Shown here: positions 1 to 6,210 of the stretch, piece by piece | Numbering within the stretch: position 1 is the stretch's first letter | Layout of the letters: every line of letters starts with the position of its first letter | Source of the DNA: Candidatus Omnitrophota bacterium | Lineage (GTDB): Bacteria; Ratteibacteria; UBA8468; B48-G9; JAFGKM01 | Assembly (NCBI GenBank): GCA_023819365.1 | Contig: JAMWBP010000019.1 | Coordinates: 1 to 7,939 of the forward strand | Reading direction: 5' to 3' | DNA: 7,939 nucleotides | The notes under the pieces: model-generated | Databases searched by the model: none | What the model was told of the DNA's origin: nothing | What the model saw: only the letters and a program-made list of their open reading frames with translations | Made by a program: the position numbers and the translations under genes

Positions 1-82
1 CTTTCTTCAACGCCTCCACATTCAAGCACTCTTTGGTATATTTCTCCACCACTGCCCTACTTATTCTCCTTCTTTCCGCCAT
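1..82 (-). CDS. N-terminal fragment of an unidentified protein (runs off the left edge)
   Basis: Only the first 27 codons are in the window, beginning MAERRRISRAVVEKYTKE. The fragment is basic at the start and then looks helical. The ATG is supported by an AGGAG Shine-Dalgarno at 89-93 with a 6-base spacer. The gene diverges from rplY. I do not recognise the family with confidence. A basic N-terminus with an RAVVEKY-like helix vaguely recalls integrase-core transposases of some uncultivated bacteria, but that is a guess. Upstream there is an in-frame ATG TTG AAA TAG with its own strong ribosome site, described separately. Confidence 0.5.
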   Translation of the reverse strand, partial: MAERRRISRAVVEKYTKECLNVEALKK

Positions 83-91
83 ACTTAACTC

Positions 92-117
92 CTATTTCAA
101 CATTATCACCCCCTTTT
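92..117 (-). promoter_or_regulatory. Strong Shine-Dalgarno with a three-codon leader ORF
   Basis: On the minus strand, AAAAGGGGGTGAT (117 to 105) closely matches the anti-16S consensus. It is followed at once by ATG TTG AAA TAG (103 to 92). The TAG overlaps the AGGAG used by the gene starting at 82, and both ATGs are in the same frame. This could be a short leader peptide with reinitiation, or an original start disabled by a nonsense change. The sequence cannot decide which. Confidence 0.3.
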
Positions 118-161
118 CTGGTGGATATTTTCGTATAGATTTTTAATGAGGCAATGGGTAT

Positions 162-189
162 TTGATATTTTGTTTTTATATGATAAAAT
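162..189 (+). promoter_or_regulatory. Putative sigma70-type promoter for the rplY-pth-hppA-malic enzyme operon
   Basis: TTGATA (162-167) and TAAAAT (184-189) are separated by 16 bases, and each differs from consensus at one position. The surroundings are very AT-rich, so chance matches are likely. The overlapping TATGAT at 179-184 is an alternative -10. Transcription from about 196 would give a leader of roughly 130 bases before rplY that contains the inverted repeat at 253-300. Confidence 0.4.
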
Positions 190-252
190 TATAAACTTAA
201 CAGCAGATGTTCAATCTGAGATTTCAAAGAATTATTATTAAAATACCAGACA

Positions 253-300
253 AGAAAGTCAGAATTGAGGGTTTCAGAGGAATAACTTACCTGACTTTCT
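253..300 (+). repeat. Inverted repeat in the rplY leader
   Basis: AGAAAGTCAG (253-262) and CTGACTTTCT (291-300) are a perfect 10-base inverted repeat with a 28-base loop. The structure ends 25 bases before the rplY ATG, just upstream of its ribosome-binding site. No T-run follows, so it is not an ordinary terminator. It could be a control structure for L25 translation or a protein-binding site; both are inference. Confidence 0.5.
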
Positions 301-325
301 CAAGGTGAAAAAGAGGGGGATTTTC

Positions 326-1030
326 ATGGATAAGATACAGTTTAATGCGGAAGAAAGAGAAGATAAAGGTAAAGGAGTTGCAAGGAAATTGAGAGCATCA
401 GGTTTTATCCCTGCGGTCCTCTATGGGCCCGGTTATGAACCATCTCTGTTGAAGATTGAGAAAAAAAGTGCAGAAGACATTATAAGAAAATTAGAATCAC
501 ACAATGTAATAGCAGAACTTGTTATTAAAAAAGGGAAGAGGGAAGATACAGTGAAGACCATTTTGAAAGATATCCATATACATCCTATACGTGGGGATAT
601 TCTACACCTTGACTTCTACAGAATTCAGATGGACCATGCTGTAAGAATGGAAGTTGCTATTCATCTTGTAGGAGAAGCACCCGGAGTAGAAAAGGGAGGA
701 ATACTTGAACAGGAGTTAAGAGAACTTCAAGTTCAGGCATTGCCTGACAGGATTCCTTCAACGATAGAGGTGGACATATCAAAACTTGATATAGGACATG
801 CTATTTTAGTTAAGGATGTAGTGTTACCTGAAGGGGTTATTGCTGTTGATGACCCTGAGAGGGTAGTGGTTACTGTAATTGCACCTAAGGCAGAGAAGGT
901 TGAGGTTACAGAAGAAGGTGTGGAGGTTCCAGTAGGGGAAACACCTGCAGAACCAGAGGTTATAAGTCAGAAAGAAGCAGAAGAAAGAAGAAGAGAAAGA
1001 GAAGCAAGAGAAAAAGCAGAGAAAGAGTGA
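326..1030 (+). CDS. rplY: 50S ribosomal protein L25 (general stress protein Ctc / TL5 type)
   Basis: Long-form bacterial L25 of 234 residues, which binds 5S rRNA in the large ribosomal subunit. The N-terminal L25 domain (about residues 1-95) has the family signature GKGVARKLRASGFIPAVLYG at 15-34. The C-terminal TL5/Ctc beta domain (about 100-190) includes HLDFYRI and a GVEKGGILEQ stretch. The protein ends in a charged Glu/Arg/Lys tail of about 45 residues. I chose the ATG at 326 because GAGGGGG at 313-319 lies at the right distance; the in-frame GTG at 305 would add seven residues and swallow this site. It is the first gene of the operon, and its stop overlaps the pth start. The L25-Pth pair is a common bacterial arrangement. 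Confidence 0.95.
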   Translation: MDKIQFNAEEREDKGKGVARKLRASGFIPAVLYGPGYEPSLLKIEKKSAEDIIRKLESHNVIAELVIKKGKREDTVKTILKDIHIHPIRGDILHLDFYRIQMDHAVRMEVAIHLVGEAPGVEKGGILEQELRELQVQALPDRIPSTIEVDISKLDIGHAILVKDVVLPEGVIAVDDPERVVVTVIAPKAEKVEVTEEGVEVPVGETPAEPEVISQKEAEERRREREAREKAEKE

Positions 1031-1587
1031 AGATAATAGTTGGACTTGGTAATAATAAGATTGGATATGGCAATACAAGGCATAACATTGGATTTAAAGT
1101 TATTGACCTTGTGAGAAAGAAATATCCACCTGTTAATATCTTGAAGACACAATATTACAGGGGCTGGGAAATAGAAATAGAAGGAAACTATGTGGTCCTT
1201 GTAAAGCCAAAGACATTTATGAATGAAAGTGGTATAGCAGTGAAGAAGGTGTTTGAAAGATTTAATGGAGAACTTAATGATTATATAATCATACACGATG
1301 AACTTGATATACCATTAGGAAAGATAAAGATTATAGCAGGAAAAGGACCAGGTGGACATAAAGGGGTTCTTTCAGTGATAAATGAACTGGGTAGTAAGGA
1401 CTTTATACGTATAAGGATAGGCATAGGAAGGGAGAATTTAGATATGCCATATGTTGATTTTGTATTGTCTCCTTTTCTATCAGAGGAAAAACCACTGGTT
1501 GAACAATCTCTTGAGAAAGCAGTAGGAGCAATAGAAGAGATTATTAAAAATGGAATTGAAAAAGCAATGAGTATATATAATGCCTGA
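1027..1587 (+). CDS. pth: Peptidyl-tRNA hydrolase (bacterial Pth family)
   Basis: Releases tRNA from peptidyl-tRNAs that drop off ribosomes, acting in the cytoplasm. At 186 residues it has normal length. The N-terminal VGLGN (N9) and NTRHNIGF (catalytic His19), FMNESG (N66) and HDELD (D91) correspond to E. coli N10, H20, N68 and D93. The GGH motif follows at 109-111. At the place of E. coli N114 this protein reads GGHKG, so Lys112 replaces the usual Asn. The start is a GTG inside the rplY stop (GTGA, 4-base overlap) with only a weak purine-rich ribosome site, so translation is probably coupled to rplY. The next gene starts 20 bases after its stop. Confidence 0.95.
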   Translation: MKIIVGLGNNKIGYGNTRHNIGFKVIDLVRKKYPPVNILKTQYYRGWEIEIEGNYVVLVKPKTFMNESGIAVKKVFERFNGELNDYIIIHDELDIPLGKIKIIAGKGPGGHKGVLSVINELGSKDFIRIRIGIGRENLDMPYVDFVLSPFLSEEKPLVEQSLEKAVGAIEEIIKNGIEKAMSIYNA

Positions 1588-1607
1588 AAAGAGAGGAGGG
1601 TAAAAAG

Positions 1608-3683
1608 ATGGAAGGAGCAGGAATGCAGGTTTTTGCGCTTATCAGTTCACTTGTGGCGATTGCTTTTACAGGTATCCTTGTTAAGAGGATTATGAAAAAG
1701 TCAGAAGGAACACCTGATATGGTAGAAATAGCCCAGGCAGTAAGAGTGGGAGCAAGGGCATACCTTATAAGACAGTATAAAGGGGTAAGTATTTTTTTCG
1801 GAGTTGTTTTTGTTGTCCTGCTTATACTTACAGGTCTGGGATATACAACTATATTTGTTCCTTTTGCTTTTCTTGCAGGTGGTTTTTTCTCCGCTTTAAG
1901 TGGATATATAGGGATGACTATAGCAACAAACTCATCAGCCAGAACAACCTATGCAGCGAAAAACTCCCTTAATGAAGCACTGAGATTAGCGTTTTCATCA
2001 GGTCTTGTTATGGGCTTGATTGTTGTAGGTCTTGCACTCTTTTTTATCAGTGTGGGATACAGTATTGTAAGGTGGTTCCATCCAGACCTTAACTATATTG
2101 CAGCCACAATGGTATGCTTTGGTATGGGTGCAAGTGCCCAGGCACTTTTTGCAAGGGTGGGCGGTGGTATATACACAAAAGGTGCTGATGTCGGTGCTGA
2201 TTTGATAGGTAAGGTTGAAGTAGGTATCCCTGAAGATGACCCGAGAAACCCTGCTGTTATAGCAGATAATGTAGGTGATAATGTAGGAGATATAGCGGGA
2301 ATGGGAGCAGACCTTTATGAGTCATATGTAGGTTCAATACTTGCTACTATGGCACTGGCTGTTTCAGCAGGATTGGGATATAGAGGAATATCTCTACCCC
2401 TTGTTGTAGCCGCACTTGGTATATTTGCTTCTATCATCGGCTCTTTTTTTGTTAGTGTTAAAGAAGAAGCAACACAGGCAAACCTGCTTATGGCTCTCAG
2501 GAAAGGAATCTACATTGCAGCAGCGCTTGTGATAGTTGCATCTTATTTTGCAATCACTATGATACTTGGACCTGAATACAGAAGAGTTTACGGTTCTGTT
2601 ATATGTGGTGTCATCGCAGGACTTCTTATTGGTTTTTTTACTGAGTACTACACATCGGATAGTTATATCCCTACAAAAAATGTAGCAAAGTCAGCACTCA
2701 CAGGACATGCCACAGTAATAATAGAAGGCATAGCAACTGGTATGAACTCTACATTACTCCCTATTGTAGTAATTGTTCTTGCAACCATAGGGGCATATAT
2801 ATTTGCTGGTGGGCTTTATAGTCCTTCATTAGGACTTTATGGTATAGGGCTTGCAGGAGTAGGGCTTTTAAGCACACTGGGTATAACACTTGCTACTGAT
2901 TCATACGGACCGGTGGCTGATAATGCAGGTGGTAATGCAGAGATGTCACATCAGCCACCATTTGTGAGACAGAGGACAGATGCCCTTGATGCTCTGGGGA
3001 ATACTACTGCTGCAACAGGGAAGGGATTTGCTATTGGTTCAGCAGCACTTACAACCCTTGCGCTTATTGCTGCCTTTAAAGAACAGATTGTGATGTTAGG
3101 TGGTAATATGGACCTTTCTGTAATGAATATCCGTCTGGTTGCTGGTATATTTGTTGGTGTTATGTATCCTATGTTTTTCTCCTCTATGGCGCTGCGTGCG
3201 GTTGGTAGAACTGCTCAGGATATTGTGGAAGAGGTAAGGAGGCAGTTTAGAGAGATAGCAGGGCTGATGGAAGGCAAGGTAAAACCTGACTATGCAAGGG
3301 CTGTGGATATATGCACAAAATCGGCACAGAGAGAGATGCTTAAGCCCGCCATCACTACCGTCGTCCTTCCGATAGCGGTTGGTCTTATTCTTGGGATGGA
3401 GGCACTTATGGGGCTTTTGATAGGAGCAATGGCAGGTGGTTTTGTCCTTGCGGTTATGATGGCAAATGCAGGTGCTTCCTGGGATAATGCTAAAAAATAC
3501 ATAGAGAAGGGAAACTTTGGAGGTAAAGGAACGGATGTGCACAAGGCATCTATTACAGGAGATACAGTAGGAGACCCATTTAAAGATACAGCAGGTCCTT
3601 CGCTGAATATCCTTATAAAACTTATGTCCATAGTTGCTATTGTTTTTGCATCATTTATCCTGCATACAACGATATTTAAGTAA
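1608..3683 (+). CDS. hppA: Membrane-bound ion-pumping pyrophosphatase, K+-dependent type
   Basis: Integral membrane enzyme of 691 residues that couples PPi hydrolysis to H+ and/or Na+ export; family members have about 16 transmembrane helices. PPi/Mg-binding motifs are intact: DVGADLIGKVE (194-204), EDDPRNPAV (209-217), DNVGDNVGD (220-228), DNAGGNAEM in the middle, and a C-terminal GDTVGDPFKDTAGPS. GNTTAATGKG (464 onward) has Ala468 and Gly471 where K+-independent enzymes carry Lys and Thr, so K+ dependence is expected. Glu238 in DLYESY sits at the helix-6 position typical of Na+-pumping and several prokaryotic H+-pumping enzymes, unlike plant enzymes, where the Glu is shifted. Na+ transport is therefore possible but not proven. 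AGGAGG at 1594-1599, 8 bases before the ATG, supports the start. Confidence 0.96.
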   Translation: MEGAGMQVFALISSLVAIAFTGILVKRIMKKSEGTPDMVEIAQAVRVGARAYLIRQYKGVSIFFGVVFVVLLILTGLGYTTIFVPFAFLAGGFFSALSGYIGMTIATNSSARTTYAAKNSLNEALRLAFSSGLVMGLIVVGLALFFISVGYSIVRWFHPDLNYIAATMVCFGMGASAQALFARVGGGIYTKGADVGADLIGKVEVGIPEDDPRNPAVIADNVGDNVGDIAGMGADLYESYVGSILATMALAVSAGLGYRGISLPLVVAALGIFASIIGSFFVSVKEEATQANLLMALRKGIYIAAALVIVASYFAITMILGPEYRRVYGSVICGVIAGLLIGFFTEYYTSDSYIPTKNVAKSALTGHATVIIEGIATGMNSTLLPIVVIVLATIGAYIFAGGLYSPSLGLYGIGLAGVGLLSTLGITLATDSYGPVADNAGGNAEMSHQPPFVRQRTDALDALGNTTAATGKGFAIGSAALTTLALIAAFKEQIVMLGGNMDLSVMNIRLVAGIFVGVMYPMFFSSMALRAVGRTAQDIVEEVRRQFREIAGLMEGKVKPDYARAVDICTKSAQREMLKPAITTVVLPIAVGLILGMEALMGLLIGAMAGGFVLAVMMANAGASWDNAKKYIEKGNFGGKGTDVHKASITGDTVGDPFKDTAGPSLNILIKLMSIVAIVFASFILHTTIFK

Positions 3684-3687
3684 AAAA

Positions 3688-4848
3688 ATGACAGATATAT
3701 ATACCGAATCATTAAAACTCCATAAAAAAGCAAAAGGAAAGATAGAGATAAAGTCAAAGGTACCACTAAAGAATAAAAAAGACCTTTCTCTTGCTTATAC
3801 ACCAGGTGTTGCAGAGCCATGCAGGAAGATAAATAAAGATAAGGACCTTGTCTATGAGTATACTTCAAAATGGAATACAGTTGCTGTTGTTACAGATGGC
3901 AGTGCTGTCTTAGGCCTCGGTAATATAGGGGCAGAGGCAGCACTTCCAGTTATGGAAGGCAAGGCAGTCCTTTTTAAAGAGTTTGGGGATGTAGATGCTA
4001 TCCCTGTATGTATAGACAGCCAGGATACAGAAGAGATAATAAAGGCAGTAACTCTGATATCACCATCCTTTGGGGGGATTAACCTTGAGGATATATCTGC
4101 CCCAAGGTGTTTTGAGATAGAAAACCGCCTTATAAAAACACTTCCTATCCCTGTATTCCACGATGACCAGCATGGCACTGCTGTTGTTGTTCTTGCTGCA
4201 CTTATAAACGCACTTAAACTTGTGAATAAAAGGATAGAAGATATTAAAATTGTTATAAACGGAGCAGGTGCTGCTGGAATAGCAATAGTGAAATTTCTTC
4301 ACTATGCAGGTGCAAGGAAGATGTTGTTATGTGATAGAAGTGGTATTATCTGTAAAGATAGAAAAGAAAATATGAATTTTGCAAAGGAAGATACAATAAA
4401 ATATCTTTTGCCTTCAAAAAAAGGGACACTTGCTGAGGCGATGAAGGAGGCAGATGTCTTTATAGGTGTTTCAGGTCCGGATACTGTTAGTGAGGAGATG
4501 GTAAAAATAATGAATAAAGGCGCCATTGTTTTTGCTATGTCCAATCCTGTTCCGGAGATTATGCCTGAGAAAGCAAAGAAGGCAGGTGCATTTATTGTAG
4601 GGACAGGAAGAAGTGATATGGAAAACCAGATAAACAATCTCCTCGCATTTCCTGGTATATTCAGAGGCGTATTTGATGTGAGGGCAAAAAAAATTACGGA
4701 AAAGATGAAACTTACTGCAAGTTATGCTATCGCTAACTATATCCCGGAAAATAAGTTATCTCCTGACTATATCATACCTTCTGCACTGGATAAAAATGTG
4801 GCAAAGAGGGTAGCAAAAAGTGTTGCCTCTGCCTACCTTAATATGTAA
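3688..4848 (+). CDS. Malic enzyme, short bacterial NAD-type
   Basis: Oxidative decarboxylation of malate to pyruvate and CO2 with reduction of NAD(P)+, in the cytoplasm. The 386-residue length fits the single-domain bacterial family without a phosphotransacetylase extension. The malate domain shows AYTPGVAEPC with Tyr37, EGKAVLFKEFGDVDAIP with Lys92, metal ligands in NLEDISAPRCFEIE (E134, D135) and FHDDQHGTA (D160). The Rossmann domain has GAGAAG (192-197), and Asp216 after beta-2 (LLCDRSG) favours NAD over NADP. I chose the ATG at 3688, four bases after the hppA stop; an upstream in-frame ATG at 3634 lies wholly within hppA and adds 18 residues foreign to the family. No clear Shine-Dalgarno is seen, so coupling to hppA is likely. 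The symbol (maeA, maeB or mez) is ambiguous. Confidence 0.93.
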   Translation: MTDIYTESLKLHKKAKGKIEIKSKVPLKNKKDLSLAYTPGVAEPCRKINKDKDLVYEYTSKWNTVAVVTDGSAVLGLGNIGAEAALPVMEGKAVLFKEFGDVDAIPVCIDSQDTEEIIKAVTLISPSFGGINLEDISAPRCFEIENRLIKTLPIPVFHDDQHGTAVVVLAALINALKLVNKRIEDIKIVINGAGAAGIAIVKFLHYAGARKMLLCDRSGIICKDRKENMNFAKEDTIKYLLPSKKGTLAEAMKEADVFIGVSGPDTVSEEMVKIMNKGAIVFAMSNPVPEIMPEKAKKAGAFIVGTGRSDMENQINNLLAFPGIFRGVFDVRAKKITEKMKLTASYAIANYIPENKLSPDYIIPSALDKNVAKRVAKSVASAYLNM

Positions 4849-4849
4849 A

Positions 4850-4876
4850 GGGGGTCAGGTCTTGCCTTTTGCATTG
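4850..4876 (+). other. GGGGTCAGGTCTTGC-type sequence, possible remnant of a Y1-transposase element end
   Basis: Directly after the malic enzyme stop lies GGGGGTCAGGTCTTGCC followed by TTTTGCATTG. From memory, closely similar GGGTCAGGTCTTGC strings lie beside IS200-like/REP-associated tyrosine transposase genes in varied genomes. No transposase is present here. It abuts the first GTAG palindrome, which fits the idea, but I cannot confirm the match without a search. Confidence 0.3.
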
Positions 4877-4900
4877 TAGCGGTCGCATTTATGCGACGAA
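4875..4900 (+). repeat. REP-like repeat, unit 1 (single monomer)
   Basis: The foot TGTAGCGG (4875-4882) leads into the palindrome GTCGCAT-TT-ATGCGAC (4882-4897) and then CGAA. It has the same design as the monomers of units 2 and 3 but with a different stem, and it lacks the mirrored second monomer. Confidence 0.75.
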
Positions 4901-4906
4901 TTATTT

Positions 4907-4957
4907 TGTAGCGGTGCCATTTATGGCACGAATCGTGTGATAAATCACACCGCTACA
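4907..4957 (+). repeat. REP/BIME-like repeat, unit 2 (inverted pair of monomers)
   Basis: The outer arms TGTAGCGGTG and CACCGCTACA are perfect inverted repeats. Between them are two hairpins, GTGCCAT-TT-ATGGCAC and GTGTGAT-AA-ATCACAC, joined by GAATC. Each half read from its own end is TGTAGCGG, hairpin, CGA, so the unit is two monomers facing each other. GTAG at the hairpin foot matches the tetranucleotide known at E. coli REP elements. Confidence 0.85.
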
Positions 4958-4966
4958 CCATTTTTT
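4907..4966 (+). terminator. Possible terminator for the plus-strand operon
   Basis: The palindrome of unit 2 ends CACCGCTACA and is followed by CCA and then six T residues (4961-4966). A strong hairpin plus T-run between convergent genes could end transcription from malic enzyme. The T-run is offset by three bases, so the assignment is tentative. Confidence 0.35.
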
Positions 4967-5017
4967 GTAGCGGTGCCATTTATGGCACGAAATCGTGCAA
5001 TGAATCACACCGCTACA
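4966..5017 (+). repeat. REP/BIME-like repeat, unit 3 (inverted pair, overlaps the end of ruvX)
   Basis: The left half is identical to unit 2 (TGTAGCGGTGCCATTTATGG continuing CACGAA). The right half reads GTGCAATGAATCACAC before CCGCTACA. Read from the minus strand, that half still pairs if two G-T wobbles are allowed. The minus-strand TAG inside its foot (5013-5015) is the ruvX stop codon. Confidence 0.85.
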
Positions 5018-5435
5018 ACTCTATCGCATCTTCTTTCAAGGAATCAAGGTAGTTTTGGAGTATAATCTGTGCTGAAAGTTTGTCTATATACTTTTTTCTT
5101 TTTCTTCTGCTTAAATCCGCCTGAAGCATAATTGTCTCTGCCTGCTGGCTACTTAACCGTTCATCAAAAGGTATAAAAGGTATTGTAATCTCTTTTTTTA
5201 GTTTTTCTATAAAGGCAATCGTCTTCTCTGTCTGCGAACTTATAGAACCATCCATTCTGAGAGGAAGCCCATATACAATAGTTTCAACCTCATATTTTTC
5301 TATAATCTCCTTTATCTTCTCTATCTCCTTATCTCCACGGTTAATCCTTCCAAGTCCCCTGGCAAGGGTCTTTGTCTCATCACTTATTGCTACTCCAACC
5401 CACCTTTCTCCCACATCTAAACACAATATCCTCAT
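5013..5435 (-). CDS. ruvX: Putative pre-16S rRNA nuclease / Holliday-junction resolvase-like protein (RuvX/YqgF)
   Basis: RNase H-fold nuclease family of 140 residues, the usual size, implicated in 16S rRNA 5' maturation and historically in DNA repair. Expected motifs are present: LCLDVGERWVGVAISD with Asp7, VYGLPLRMDGS (54-64), FDERLSS with Glu92, and IDKLSAQIILQNYL with Asp118, corresponding to the catalytic acids of E. coli YqgF. It starts 15 bases after the nucleotidyltransferase stop, without an obvious Shine-Dalgarno, and is the last gene of the minus-strand block. Its TAG stop and last Leu codon lie inside REP-like unit 3, so the 3' end was probably reset by the repeat. Finding this housekeeping gene behind a HEPN/MNT pair is unusual. 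Confidence 0.93.
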   Translation of the reverse strand: MRILCLDVGERWVGVAISDETKTLARGLGRINRGDKEIEKIKEIIEKYEVETIVYGLPLRMDGSISSQTEKTIAFIEKLKKEITIPFIPFDERLSSQQAETIMLQADLSRRKRKKYIDKLSAQIILQNYLDSLKEDAIEL

Positions 5436-5450
5436 TGTTCTGCTTCTATA

Positions 5451-5807
5451 TTAAATCTTGATGAAAACATCTTTAATAAATCTTTTATACCAGTTGTTAT
5501 ATTCTTGGGGATTGGCAAGATGAATTTGAAAAGGCGCAAAAGAACCTACCTTTGATTTAATTTCTGTTTTAATCTTTATTCTATCTTCATATCCCTCTGG
5601 CAAATTTTCTGAGATTATTAGAACATCTATATCGCTCAACGGGGTATGTTCATTTTTTACAACTGACCCAAACACTAAAACCTCAACTTTTTTCAAGATT
5701 TCATCAGATATATTTTTTATCTTTTCACAATAAAAAAGGTAATTTTTGAAATACTCTTGCTTTTTATCAACTCTCTCTTTCAAAATTTGAACATATCTTT
5801 TACCCAT
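5451..5807 (-). CDS. Minimal nucleotidyltransferase (MNT, Pol beta superfamily), probable antitoxin-type partner of HEPN
   Basis: 118-residue protein. The superfamily signature is clear: VFGSVVKNEHTPLSDIDVLI has Gly47-Ser48 and metal-binding Asp59 and Asp61. The C-terminal part (FAPFQIHLANPQEYNNWYKR) resembles archaeal and thermophile MNTs, where from memory FEIH is usual; here Gln93 stands where the third acidic residue is expected. Family members act as adenylyl/AMP transferases that modify partner HEPN toxins in some systems, though the reaction of this one is unknown. The ATG overlaps the HEPN stop by 8 bases (ATGGGTAA), with AGGAGAG about 12 bases upstream, indicating coupled translation. 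An N-terminal helical region of about 40 residues precedes the core. Confidence 0.85.
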   Translation of the reverse strand: MGKRYVQILKERVDKKQEYFKNYLFYCEKIKNISDEILKKVEVLVFGSVVKNEHTPLSDIDVLIISENLPEGYEDRIKIKTEIKSKVGSFAPFQIHLANPQEYNNWYKRFIKDVFIKI

Positions 5808-6204
5808 TGAAAAATTTCTCTCCTGTTATCCTTTCTGTTAAACTTATAAAATCTTTTGAATTTTCAATAAGTTGAGAGGCAGTATTTTCAGAGAATTCTT
5901 TTGGGAAATACCTTGTTGTAAAATAAGCATCCTCAAGATTGTTGAAAAATATCTCCTTTTCTCTATAGTAATCTCTAATTTTTTCGCTTTTATAAATTTC
6001 GTATAAGTAATCTATCAATTCGTAAAGATAATGTGTTTTTGGCCATTCCCCTACCTTAAGAGCAATTAAGTATTTGAGCCATAACTGAATTGCCTGTTCT
6101 ATATTGAAGACACAGAGGTTATATTTTTTTCTATTGAAAAGAGAGAGACCCTCTTCCCAGAACTCCAGACACCTCTGTTTTAAGAATTTGCTTTCCAATC
6201 CCAT
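5800..6204 (-). CDS. HEPN domain protein, partner of the adjacent nucleotidyltransferase
   Basis: 134-residue all-alpha protein that fits the HEPN family (PF05168 type). Family-like segments are KKYNLCVFNIEQAIQLWLKY (26-45), PKTHYLYELID with His58 (55-65), and LEDAYFTTRYFPKEFS with Arg98 (90-105). HEPN proteins paired with MNTs are often toxins or RNases, but the canonical R-x4-6-H RNase motif is not visible: no His follows Arg98 at that spacing. Catalytic activity is therefore doubtful, and a regulatory or substrate-binding role is also possible. It is the first gene of the HEPN-MNT pair, with its own promoter at 6211-6239 placed almost against the ATG, and it has no properly spaced Shine-Dalgarno. 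Confidence 0.8.
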   Translation of the reverse strand: MGLESKFLKQRCLEFWEEGLSLFNRKKYNLCVFNIEQAIQLWLKYLIALKVGEWPKTHYLYELIDYLYEIYKSEKIRDYYREKEIFFNNLEDAYFTTRYFPKEFSENTASQLIENSKDFISLTERITGEKFFNG

Positions 6205-6210
6205 ATAGAT

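Noticed and set aside
146..241. A 31-codon plus-strand ORF before rplY
   Set aside because: No ribosome site, very AT-rich, and it overlaps the predicted promoter; it looks like chance.
305..325. GTG at 305 as the rplY start
   Set aside because: The seven extra residues are unlike L25, and the region contains the ribosome site serving the ATG at 326.
3096..3542. Long open minus-strand frames within hppA and malic enzyme
   Set aside because: They are antisense to well-conserved proteins, show no family motifs and reflect codon bias.
3634..3687. ATG at 3634 as the malic enzyme start
   Set aside because: It lies inside hppA in another frame, and the 18 added residues are not family-like; the ATG at 3688 directly follows the hppA stop.
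4875..5017. CRISPR array
   Set aside because: Only three units, each internally palindromic, with spacers of 8 bases or less, irregular organisation and no cas genes.
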